Under the pieces are notes generated by a model that saw only the letters and a list, made by a program, of their open reading frames with translations, was not told where the DNA came from and ran no database searches. The translations under genes and the position numbers were made by a program. Of a DNA stretch of 6,898 bases, positions 1-6,196 are shown one piece after another (position 1 is the first letter of the stretch; each line of letters begins with the position of its first letter). Where the stretch lies: positions 1-6,898 of the forward strand of contig JAFAXJ010000501.1 of NCBI GenBank assembly GCA_019241095.1, written 5' to 3'. The DNA is from Verrucomicrobiota bacterium. GTDB lineage: Bacteria; Verrucomicrobiota; Verrucomicrobiia; Chthoniobacterales; JAFAMB01.

Positions 1-897
1 GTCAGAGACAGAGATCTGCATGTTCGGATCGAGGTCGCGGAAAATGATCGTGATCGTACCCTCGTCTCCAAGAGCTTCCTGTGCGTTCTTAACGATATTT
101 GCCAGACATCTAGTCAATCGCACCTCGTCCAAGAACAGAGATTGCATCTTGTCTGCTTGAACCACGACCCGAATAGGGGTGGCACGCACTCGCGTTAAAA
201 TTTCATCTTCCAGCAATTTAAGAATCTCTCTGATGGAAGTCTCTCCCAATCGGAGATTTTTTGTGCCGCGAGCAAAATCCAGCAACTCCTCGCTCATCTG
301 AACCATTCGTACTACGGCCGAACGAATGATGTCAGCCAGTTCTAGAACCGAGGAGTTCGTGGCTTTTCTCTCCAGATAGTCCGCAGAGGATAAGATGGCT
401 GACAAAGGATTTTTAAAATCGTGAATGATCGAACTTACCATCGTCCCCAGCAGGCTCATGCGTTCTGCTTGCAGGAGTTGCTCAATGAAATAAGAATTTG
501 TATATCTGAGCCTCTGAACGACTGTCCGGGCGAAAGTCCAAAGAAGTGTATCGGGAGCGCATTGAAGAAGTTTATTAAAGGTACTGCGATCGATCTCTCC
601 CAAAAGCGTGTGCTCTAAAGCGATCGCCCTCGCTGAACGAGGGCCATGATCTATGACCGCCAACTCTCCAAAGAAGTTGCCGGCTTCGATCGTGGCCAGG
701 TTCTCTTGAAGTCCTCGTCGCCCAAGTTTTGAAATCTGAACGCTTCCAGTACCGACCAGCAAAATGGTAGCGCCCAAGGCATCCTCATCAAAAATCATTT
801 CACCAGGTCCGTACTCAATTTCCCGAATATGAATGCCCCGAAGAACCTCGACCGATAAACCTACAAATAATTGATTGGAGACAAATGCTTCGTTCAT
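1..897 (-). CDS. cNMP-binding-domain sensor histidine kinase (C-terminal part off window)
   Basis: A likely cytoplasmic two-component sensor kinase; 299 codons are present and the 3' end lies beyond base 1. Residues about 10-125 form a CAP-like cyclic-nucleotide-binding domain, with a phosphate-binding cassette FGELAVIDHGPRSA at 76-89 in which Glu78, Arg87 and Ser88 match the ligand-contacting residues of CAP. A linker helix leads to a HisKA dimerisation domain with the H-box HDFKNPL and phosphoacceptor His159. The HATPase domain begins with the N-box NIVKNAQEAL (Asn267, Asn271). The window ends at an Asp that probably starts the G1 box. No membrane segment is visible. The ATG at 895-897 is preceded by AGGA with a 5-nt spacer, 11 nt after the transferase stop, so it is probably the third gene of the minus-strand operon. 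The ligand, whether a cyclic nucleotide or something else, cannot be told; no response regulator is visible. Confidence 0.93.
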   Translation of the reverse strand, partial: MNEAFVSNQLFVGLSVEVLRGIHIREIEYGPGEMIFDEDALGATILLVGTGSVQISKLGRRGLQENLATIEAGNFFGELAVIDHGPRSARAIALEHTLLGEIDRSTFNKLLQCAPDTLLWTFARTVVQRLRYTNSYFIEQLLQAERMSLLGTMVSSIIHDFKNPLSAILSSADYLERKATNSSVLELADIIRSAVVRMVQMSEELLDFARGTKNLRLGETSIREILKLLEDEILTRVRATPIRVVVQADKMQSLFLDEVRLTRCLANIVKNAQEALGDEGTITIIFRDLDPNMQISVSD

Positions 898-902
898 TGC
901 CG

Positions 903-906
903 TCCT
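903..906 (-). promoter_or_regulatory. Ribosome binding site of the histidine kinase gene
   Basis: On the minus strand AGGA lies 5 nt before the ATG at 897. It sits just after the stop codon of the upstream transferase gene and supports both this start and independent translation initiation within a polycistronic message. Confidence 0.6.
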
Positions 907-908
907 GG

Positions 909-1559
909 TCAGACGCGGCGGTTCCATTCGAGAGAACCATATCGCTCCTTAGCGATACGCGCCGCGGCTTCGATTGTCAGGCTTGAAACGGCTACAACCT
1001 GGAAATCTTTTGCCAAGCGGCCAGCAAATCTTCCGCCGAAACCTGGTTTAAGCTGCACGTTTTGAATACTTCCCTGGAGAAGAACGCCTTGCCGATTCCG
1101 GCGCATAGCGGAACCAGCAACCTTCATGCGACCGATCTTCACGTCATATACCATCGCTTTCTCGAAGCAAGAATCGGAAGCCGTCTCATCATCGGCGTCA
1201 CTCTGTTCTGCCGAATGGCCGTCTTCACACAACAGTTCAGTGATTGCTTGGTGCAAAGAGTAGTAAATTTGCTTGGCTGTCGACGCAAGGGCTGAAGCAG
1301 GCAAAATAAAGGAATAAGTAAGATCCTGGCCATGCTCTACAATTCCGCCGCCAGTCCAACGTCGGACCCGATCCCCAGAAAAACATTCAACCCGCGACCA
1401 GGGCACAAAGTAGCCAAAAGTAAATGCGGGCCGACTCCATCGGTAACATCGCAAGGTGGGATGGGATGCTGTAAAGAGGAGCGCCTCATCCACTGCCATA
1501 TGGAATGCAGCACCTCGATCCATACCTCCGTTAATGAAATCAAGTCGGTCCAGTCTCAT
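909..1559 (-). CDS. LipM/LplA-family octanoyl- or lipoyl-protein transferase
   Basis: A 216-residue member of the biotin/lipoate transferase fold (BPL_LplA_LipB). Such enzymes attach octanoate or lipoate to a lysine of GcvH or E2 subunits in the cytoplasm. Visible motifs are MAVDEALL at 21-28, RRWTGGGIVEHGQDLTYSF at 66-84 (substrate pocket), Cys131 in the SCF motif that aligns with the catalytic Cys of Bacillus LipM, and GRMKVAGSAMRR at 143-154 with the conserved Lys146. The C-terminal RYGSLEWNRR resembles the KYASDEWNYK end of LipM. The Cys argues for a LipM-type octanoyltransferase over an ATP-dependent ligase. It is shorter than LipM (about 278), lacks the His of the usual QHGS motif (here LLQGS), and has HG where HD is usual. 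The ATG overlaps the transporter gene by 20 nt. The family call is firm; the exact reaction is not. Confidence 0.88.
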   Translation of the reverse strand: MRLDRLDFINGGMDRGAAFHMAVDEALLFTASHPTLRCYRWSRPAFTFGYFVPWSRVECFSGDRVRRWTGGGIVEHGQDLTYSFILPASALASTAKQIYYSLHQAITELLCEDGHSAEQSDADDETASDSCFEKAMVYDVKIGRMKVAGSAMRRNRQGVLLQGSIQNVQLKPGFGGRFAGRLAKDFQVVAVSSLTIEAAARIAKERYGSLEWNRRV

Positions 1560-2763
1560 GAAATGATCTTGAGCGCTTGGAATAGGCTTCGGACGAAAAA
1601 ATCATCATCCAGGCGCAAGCTCCAATAAAAGCAACAGTCCAATAGCCAAGTTCCGGCCCGAAGTGAGCCACCTGCAACGTGACAAGTGCGACCGCGGCGG
1701 AACGCAACAACCTTTCAGCAGCCCCATAAAAAAGATTAACTCTCCCTACGACTTCGTTGGGTATGGTCTCCAGCATCAGAATACTTCGAGCAACCCTTGA
1801 TCCCGCATTCCCCCAGCCCTGAAAGAAAAACGCGCCAAAAAACACCGGGATAGAGGGAAGGAGCGGATTGGCGGCAACGGCAATCGTGAAGACACCTACG
1901 GTTAAGAGTAACGTACTTATAAGGCCTAATCTCGTCTTGACCGCCGCAACTGTCAGGCCGGCCAGTACCGCACCGGCGCTGTATGCAATATCGCCGCAGC
2001 CATAGATAGCCGCACCTCCTCCAAGAGTCGACCGAACGAAAATAGGCACGAGATAATTGGTAACCATAATGCCGAGAAACGGCAACAGACTGGCGAAAAG
2101 GATGATTGACAGCCTAGGTCGCTGCCACAAATAAGCTACTCCCTCAACCATCAACTGCCAGGAAGACCGCCCTGGACCAGGTCTCATTGTCTTCACATAG
2201 GGCACCAGACTAATCAACGCAAAGCCGCCCACATACGTTGTTATCTCAATCCCCAGAATGGTGGTCAGCGGCACTCGATCAATTAAGAGCGCCGCAAGAC
2301 CACCAGAAATCATTGAGCCAGCTTGCCATTGCACCTCAATTGCACCACTCAATGTTTCGTATTGTTCGCGCGCTAACACCTCCTGATTGAACGCAAATTG
2401 TGCTGGAAAATACACGCTGGCGCCCAACGAACCTAAGCAATACAGTGTCAGCAGATGCCATGCTTCAATGTGCCCGCCCGAAGAGATCAGGAATGCAATT
2501 GTTACGTTGGTAGCACAGCCGAACAGAAAAAACGAAAGTAGAATCACCTTGCGCGAGCTGCGGTCAATCCATTTCCCAAGGTAAGGGATCAGAACGAATG
2601 TGAGCAGAGTCAGAAGAGCATTCGTTTCGCCGAAAAGCGTTTCGCCGTGTGGACGATGAATCAAAAGCCATGGGACTGCTATGAATGAAATCCCGCTTCC
2701 TACAACAAGTAGGAAGTTTGCGACTAGAATGAGTCTAGCTTTCGCATCCAGCCAAAGGTTCAC
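1540..2763 (-). CDS. MFS transporter, EntS-like type
   Basis: An inner-membrane major facilitator superfamily protein with about a dozen hydrophobic segments. Motif A appears as GKWIDRSSRK at 63-72 in the loop after TM2, and the N-half stretch from NQEVLAREQYETLSGA to SMISGGLAAL resembles the MFS_3/EntS efflux group. The substrate cannot be inferred. The start is uncertain: the frame stays open upstream to a TTG at 2916, and no ATG occurs within its first roughly 200 codons. I chose GTG at 2761-2763 because it puts TM1 about 9 residues from the N terminus, as is usual, has a weak GGGA 5 nt upstream, and lies downstream of a possible promoter. The longer version would add a 51-residue tail without recognisable features. 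It is the first gene of the minus-strand unit, and its end overlaps the transferase gene by 20 nt. Confidence 0.85.
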   Translation of the reverse strand: MNLWLDAKARLILVANFLLVVGSGISFIAVPWLLIHRPHGETLFGETNALLTLLTFVLIPYLGKWIDRSSRKVILLSFFLFGCATNVTIAFLISSGGHIEAWHLLTLYCLGSLGASVYFPAQFAFNQEVLAREQYETLSGAIEVQWQAGSMISGGLAALLIDRVPLTTILGIEITTYVGGFALISLVPYVKTMRPGPGRSSWQLMVEGVAYLWQRPRLSIILFASLLPFLGIMVTNYLVPIFVRSTLGGGAAIYGCGDIAYSAGAVLAGLTVAAVKTRLGLISTLLLTVGVFTIAVAANPLLPSIPVFFGAFFFQGWGNAGSRVARSILMLETIPNEVVGRVNLFYGAAERLLRSAAVALVTLQVAHFGPELGYWTVAFIGACAWMMIFSSEAYSKRSRSFHETGPT

Positions 2764-2831
2764 CTTTGTCCCAAACACATTCAGAGCAAGTTTGCAAAAT
2801 CGTGCGCCTGCTTTTCGAAAGAAAGACCGGG

Positions 2832-2861
2832 ATAATGTTAGCTTCGTATTGCCACAGGCAA
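2832..2861 (-). promoter_or_regulatory. Possible sigma-70-type promoter for the MFS-transferase-kinase unit
   Basis: On the minus strand TTGCCT (2861-2856) and CATTAT (2837-2832) are separated by 18 nt; each matches four of six consensus bases. Transcription would start about 60 nt before the GTG proposed for the transporter. If real, it would exclude the longer TTG start. This rests on weak matches only. Confidence 0.25.
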
Positions 2862-3077
2862 GCCGATCGTTCAGGACAGAAGGCTCCTGTCTCGCTGGAC
2901 CCGTCGTGCACAACAAGGGTTTTTCGAGGCGTACTTACTGCGTCGCTTTCTTCAGCGTAATGGAAGACCTTTCGATCTCCGCCACGAGCCTGGAGCGCGG
3001 CTGAGCCTTGCACCCCTGTGCGTTGAAAATTGTTTAGCGCGCTGACCCTCACACAGAGATTCCATTGCTTTCACAAT

Positions 3078-3082
3078 AGGAG
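3078..3082 (+). promoter_or_regulatory. AGGAG element upstream of parB, at unusual distance
   Basis: A perfect AGGAG lies 15 nt before an in-frame TTG (3098) and 21 nt before the ATG (3104). Both spacings are longer than normal for a Shine-Dalgarno sequence, so it may be the ribosome site for the TTG start or may not be used. A stop codon in the same frame (3077-3079) overlaps it. Confidence 0.35.
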
Positions 3083-3103
3083 TTCGTTAGCTTCGGTTTG
3101 TCT

Positions 3104-4000
3104 ATGACGAAGGCTGTTCTCGGCAAAGGTCTTGGGGCGCTGATTCCTGCAACTAAAAATAGCGCTCCAATCTTGGATTCTGGAGAAAGGGTAGAGAGAA
3201 TTCTTTTGTCGGAAATCGTACCGAGCCCTCTTCAACCCCGGAAACAGTTCGGGCCTGAACAGCTTCAAGAGTTGGTCGATTCCATTCGTGAACACGGAAT
3301 CATTCAGCCACTCATTGTGCGGAAGGTAAATGGCAGATTCGAGCTGATCGCGGGTGAGCGAAGATGGCGCGCTGCCTCGCAATTGGGTCTGAAAGAGGCG
3401 CCCGCGATCGTTCGGGAAGCAAGTGACCGGGATGTGCTGGAGCTTGCCTTAATAGAAAATTTACAAAGAGAAGACCTGAACCCTATTGAGGAAGCTCATG
3501 CATACCAGCGTTTGGTGGACGACTTCTCGATGAGGCAAGAGGACATTGCGCACCGGGTTTGCAAAAGCCGGTCGGTGATTGCCAATGCGCTTCGATTGCT
3601 TGATTTGCATCCGCAAGTTCAAAGCTACCTTTCACAAGGGCGGTTAGCGGTCGGTCATGCCAAGGTCCTGTTAGCTTTGTCCAATATCGATGAACAGCTA
3701 TTGGCAGCCGAACTCGCGATTCGCCAGGCGGCCTCCGTGAGGATGACCGAAAAAATTGTGGCAGCGCATCTTGCACAGCAAGGTTTAAGCCGGAGCGGAA
3801 AAACGGGCGCCCGGCCAAGCACTGCCAATGCTAATTCTGTCCACAACGCGGTAAACCACATTGAAAACCGCTTGCGAGAACGTTTAGCGACCAACGTCAC
3901 AATCTCTCATCACGAGAAAAAGGGGCGGATTGAGATCGAGTATTACGGTAACGATGACTTGGATAGGATTTTAGCGATTCTCGGTATATCTGCCCAATGA
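3104..4000 (+). CDS. parB: ParB/Spo0J-family chromosome partition protein
   Basis: A CTP-dependent DNA-sliding clamp that loads at parS sites and organises chromosome origins for segregation, normally with the ATPase ParA. With the ATG as Met1 (298 residues) the order is: the N-terminal ParA-contact segment KAVLGKGLGALIP at 3-15, the ParB/Srx nucleotide-binding domain from about 34 with PLQPR, GERRWR at 84-89 and ENLQREDLNP at 118-127 (the CTP-binding boxes), a helix-turn-helix around 143-167 (MRQEDIAHRV to NALRLLDL), a variable linker, and a C-terminal dimerisation domain at about 250-298. Length and domain order are typical, and the protein looks intact. An in-frame TTG at 3098 is an alternative start adding two residues. 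Unusually, no parA lies next to it; the upstream gene is divergent. It heads a four-gene operon, with 13 nt to the next ATG. Confidence 0.95.
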   Translation: MTKAVLGKGLGALIPATKNSAPILDSGERVERILLSEIVPSPLQPRKQFGPEQLQELVDSIREHGIIQPLIVRKVNGRFELIAGERRWRAASQLGLKEAPAIVREASDRDVLELALIENLQREDLNPIEEAHAYQRLVDDFSMRQEDIAHRVCKSRSVIANALRLLDLHPQVQSYLSQGRLAVGHAKVLLALSNIDEQLLAAELAIRQAASVRMTEKIVAAHLAQQGLSRSGKTGARPSTANANSVHNAVNHIENRLRERLATNVTISHHEKKGRIEIEYYGNDDLDRILAILGISAQ

Positions 4001-4013
4001 ACCGCACGAATTG

Positions 4014-4997
4014 ATGGCTTGCCAGTACCAGGGGCAGTTTGTAAGATTACTGGTGTTAGCTTTTTTACTAGCATGCACCAGCTGCAAACGCAGCCTGTTA
4101 TCGCGAGGACAGTACAGACTGGCTGAACTCAACGTTGAAGCGCCGCTCTCTCATTCGATTCCAGAGAAGTTATGGACAAAATTCGATGGCAACAGAACTC
4201 TCTCAATTGCAAAAAGAATCACGAGCTTCGGACCACGCCCTTCCGGTACCGAGGCAAACCGTTCCGCGCGAAATTTAATCATTGCCGAAATGTCTGAAAG
4301 TGGATGGGAGATTCGCGAACAGCGTTTTTCTGAGCGCAGCCCTGAAAATAAGATAATCGACTTTTGCAATTTGGTTGCCGGTTTCAGTAAGGGTCCGATT
4401 GCCGGCAAGCGCCTTCTGATAGGAACTCATTTTGATTCCTTACGAACACAGATTTTCTCGGACCGCAGCGCTTCGGCCTCGGCTGCTTCTACAGCGATCC
4501 TGATCGAGCTAGCTCGGATTCTTGCCCTCAATCCTGTTTTGGCTAGTCAAGTCGAACTCGTATTTTTTGATGGTGCCAACCCGTTTCGCGAAGTCACTTC
4601 TATTGATGGTTTTTTTGGAAGCCGATTTTTTGCGGAAATGCTCGACGTCAATCGCGAAATAGATCGGATATCTGCCGCTGTTATCTTAGAAAATGTGGGA
4701 TCCGGAAATTTCTCTTTAAATGTAACCCGTGGCAGCGATCCCGTTTTGGTCAGCAAGTTTCGAACAGCTGCTTCAAGCTTAGACCTCAATCTCAAATCCG
4801 CTGGGCGTTGGATCGTCACGAATCAAGACCCGTTTGCTGAAAGAGGCGTTCCCGCCATCACCCTTTTTGATGCTGACTCGCCTATTCTCAACACTGCAGA
4901 TGATACTGCCGAGCATCTGAGTGCCGATTCACTTGCAAAAACTGGAACTCTGATCGTTTATTTCATCTCCAGTGATCTGGCCTTCTCGAATCAATGA
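4014..4997 (+). CDS. Glutaminyl-cyclase-like M28-fold lipoprotein, active site degenerate
   Basis: Predicted envelope lipoprotein of 327 residues. The N terminus is a hydrophobic signal peptide ending in the lipobox LLAC (Cys21). The body matches the M28 peptidase/glutaminyl-peptide cyclotransferase fold: FGPRPSGTEANRSARNLI at 72-89, GTHFDS at 137-142, a metal-ligand-like Asp150 in SDRSASAS followed by ILIELARIL, LVFFDGANPF at 182-191, FFGSRF, QDPFAERGVPAI and NTADDTAEHL at 293-302. The framework resembles glutaminyl cyclase (FFDGEEAF, HIPFLRRGVP, WHTMDD). However, the catalytic/zinc Glu-Glu is Ala188-Asn189 and the third zinc ligand His is Asn293, so it has probably lost metal-dependent catalysis. 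It follows parB by 13 nt, and its stop overlaps the glutaredoxin start as ATGA. The start could also be the TTG at 4011. Fold confidence is good; its role is unknown. Confidence 0.85.
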   Translation: MACQYQGQFVRLLVLAFLLACTSCKRSLLSRGQYRLAELNVEAPLSHSIPEKLWTKFDGNRTLSIAKRITSFGPRPSGTEANRSARNLIIAEMSESGWEIREQRFSERSPENKIIDFCNLVAGFSKGPIAGKRLLIGTHFDSLRTQIFSDRSASASAASTAILIELARILALNPVLASQVELVFFDGANPFREVTSIDGFFGSRFFAEMLDVNREIDRISAAVILENVGSGNFSLNVTRGSDPVLVSKFRTAASSLDLNLKSAGRWIVTNQDPFAERGVPAITLFDADSPILNTADDTAEHLSADSLAKTGTLIVYFISSDLAFSNQ

Positions 4998-5254
4998 GCT
5001 CGAATGCAATGATCCTTTACGTGAAAACCGGTTGTCCATGGTGCACATACGCTGAGGATTATCTCAGTAAGCATGGATACGCCTATCAAAGAATCGATGT
5101 CCGCAAAGACCGAAGTGCATTTACGGAGATGCAGCGAATTTCAAAACAAACTCTGACGCCGACCCTTTCTATAGGGGAATTAGTTCTGCCCGATTTCGGA
5201 CCGTCCGAACTCGAAACTTTTCTTTCAAAGCACCAAATCCTGCCCGCGAAGTAA
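4994..5254 (+). CDS. Glutaredoxin with CPWC active site
   Basis: An 86-residue thioredoxin-fold oxidoreductase of normal glutaredoxin length. It has strand one MILYVKTG, the dithiol active site Cys14-Pro-Trp-Cys17, the cis-proline turn TPT at 55-57 that shapes the glutathione/substrate groove, and the C-terminal DFGPSELETFL helix start, where GPS sits at the place of the usual GG-D glutathione-contact motif. It should reduce disulfides or glutathione mixed disulfides in the cytoplasm; no signal peptide is present. Its ATG overlaps the stop of the lipoprotein gene (ATGA), and its own stop overlaps the next start (TAATG), so translation of the three genes is probably coupled. An internal ATG at 5009 would also give a complete fold. 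Substrate unknown; it could be a neighbour-encoded protein. Confidence 0.92.
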   Translation: MSSNAMILYVKTGCPWCTYAEDYLSKHGYAYQRIDVRKDRSAFTEMQRISKQTLTPTLSIGELVLPDFGPSELETFLSKHQILPAK

Positions 5255-6069
5255 TGCTTTCGTCCATTCTCCTTGTTTTAGGCATCGCGGTTCTTGGATT
5301 TGCTTTTAGAGCATTTAAGCATCCCATATCTCAACGCCTCAGCGTCGCTTGTATTTTCGCCAGCTCTTTTTTCGCGGGCTATTTGCCATCGCGTAGTTGG
5401 ATCGCTGGCGTCTTTGTCGCTTCGATTTGGCTGTTTCTGCCGCTGATCGAGATCCTTACGCGAATTCGAGCGCTCCGCTTGCCGCGCGATCGCGCTTTGC
5501 AACACAAAAGACCTCCCGGACAAGATCTGTTTCCGAACTTGGATTCTCTAACTCAGGAAATTGAGGAGCAAGGATTCGAACAAATTACCGACCTCGGCTG
5601 CAATTTGGATTCACAACAGCAATTCTTACGTCTGTTTCACCGGCCGTCCGATCAGGTCCAAGCAGCAATTTGCCTTATGGATCAGGGCAACCTCGCATTT
5701 CACTATCTCAGCCTGATGACCAGGTCTGTTGACGGCGAAATTTTTACGACATGGAATTATCCGTTTTCTTACGCTCTGAAATTCCTGCCTCAAGTGCATA
5801 TCCTGAGGGTTAAACCTCAGCTTCCGTTTAGGGTTATTTGTGATTTGCATCAAGTTCAGATCAAGAAGGCCGGAATGACCCCGGACAAAGTCCTGAATCT
5901 CCATCCTGAGAAGATTGAGGAGTTGCTCCAGCAAGATTTGCGCGCACAGATTGCACACAACGTCCATGCCGGGTTACTGGCCCCGGTGAACGCCGAAGAG
6001 GTCAGGTACACATGGAGGGGTTTGTTTTACCTTTGGCTTCATGTGCTGTGGGATTTTGTTAGGTTGTAG
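5254..6069 (+). CDS. Membrane protein of unknown function, last gene of the parB operon
   Basis: I do not recognise this 271-residue protein. The N-terminal quarter holds three hydrophobic segments, about 2-20, 30-44 and 49-66, the last followed by a basic stretch (RIRALRLPRDRALQHKR, 70-86) that predicts a cytoplasmic position for what follows. Residues about 90-245 form a mixed alpha/beta soluble domain with Cys116, Cys140 and Cys196, and a helix-rich end (DKVLNLHPEKIEELLQQDLR). The C terminus closes with an aromatic, amphipathic segment GLFYLWLHVLWDFVRL (256-271) that could lie on the membrane. The ATG overlaps the glutaredoxin stop by one base, giving strong evidence of translational coupling. 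The soluble domain next to a glutaredoxin makes its cysteines possible redox partners, which is inference only. Confidence 0.85.
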   Translation: MLSSILLVLGIAVLGFAFRAFKHPISQRLSVACIFASSFFAGYLPSRSWIAGVFVASIWLFLPLIEILTRIRALRLPRDRALQHKRPPGQDLFPNLDSLTQEIEEQGFEQITDLGCNLDSQQQFLRLFHRPSDQVQAAICLMDQGNLAFHYLSLMTRSVDGEIFTTWNYPFSYALKFLPQVHILRVKPQLPFRVICDLHQVQIKKAGMTPDKVLNLHPEKIEELLQQDLRAQIAHNVHAGLLAPVNAEEVRYTWRGLFYLWLHVLWDFVRL

Positions 6070-6128
6070 CTTGGTTAGGTGTTCTCCCTTTGGCCCCCGG
6101 CAAGTCAGGGTCGCTTCGGAGATGACCG

Positions 6129-6164
6129 TTCTTCATTTGATCTGGTGAGATCACCTTTGAAGAA
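6129..6164. terminator. Possible bidirectional hairpin between convergent genes
   Basis: TTCTTCA (6129-6135) pairs with TGAAGAA (6158-6164), and TGATCT (6138-6143) pairs with AGATCA (6148-6153) around a GGTG loop, leaving a small asymmetric internal loop. It sits between the convergent parB operon and the LysR gene, where a shared terminator is expected. No T-run follows on either strand, so a classic intrinsic terminator is not shown. Confidence 0.35.
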
Positions 6165-6196
6165 AGTTATTGCCGTGCGGAAAAGTTGGTGGCTCT

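Larger units (their letters stand above)
2764..3103. other. Divergent intergenic region without a convincing gene
   Basis: This stretch of about 340 bp separates the minus-strand transporter unit from the plus-strand parB operon and should hold both promoters. Open frames exist on both strands (for example 2735-3052 minus and 2681-3004 plus), but their translations show no recognisable domain, and they overlap each other and the transporter. I found no tRNA-like fold, no parS palindrome and no clear strong promoter for parB. Confidence 0.6.

Noticed and set aside
871..1628. Plus-strand open frames at 871-1065, 1062-1295 and 1332-1628
   Set aside because: They are antisense to the clearly recognisable lipoyl transferase and have no family features.
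2681..3052. Overlapping open frames on both strands (2681-3004 plus, 2735-3052 and 2766-2960) as possible small genes
   Set aside because: The translations show no domain, they conflict with each other and with the transporter start, and they have no convincing ribosome sites.
5630..5650. Possible parS site (TGTTTCAC half-site)
   Set aside because: Only the left half matches the parS consensus; the right half (CGGCCGTC) is not the palindromic partner, and it lies inside a coding region.
5803..5820. Inverted repeat CTGAGG/CCTCAG as an internal terminator
   Set aside because: It is a 6-bp stem with no T-run, in the middle of an intact coding sequence.
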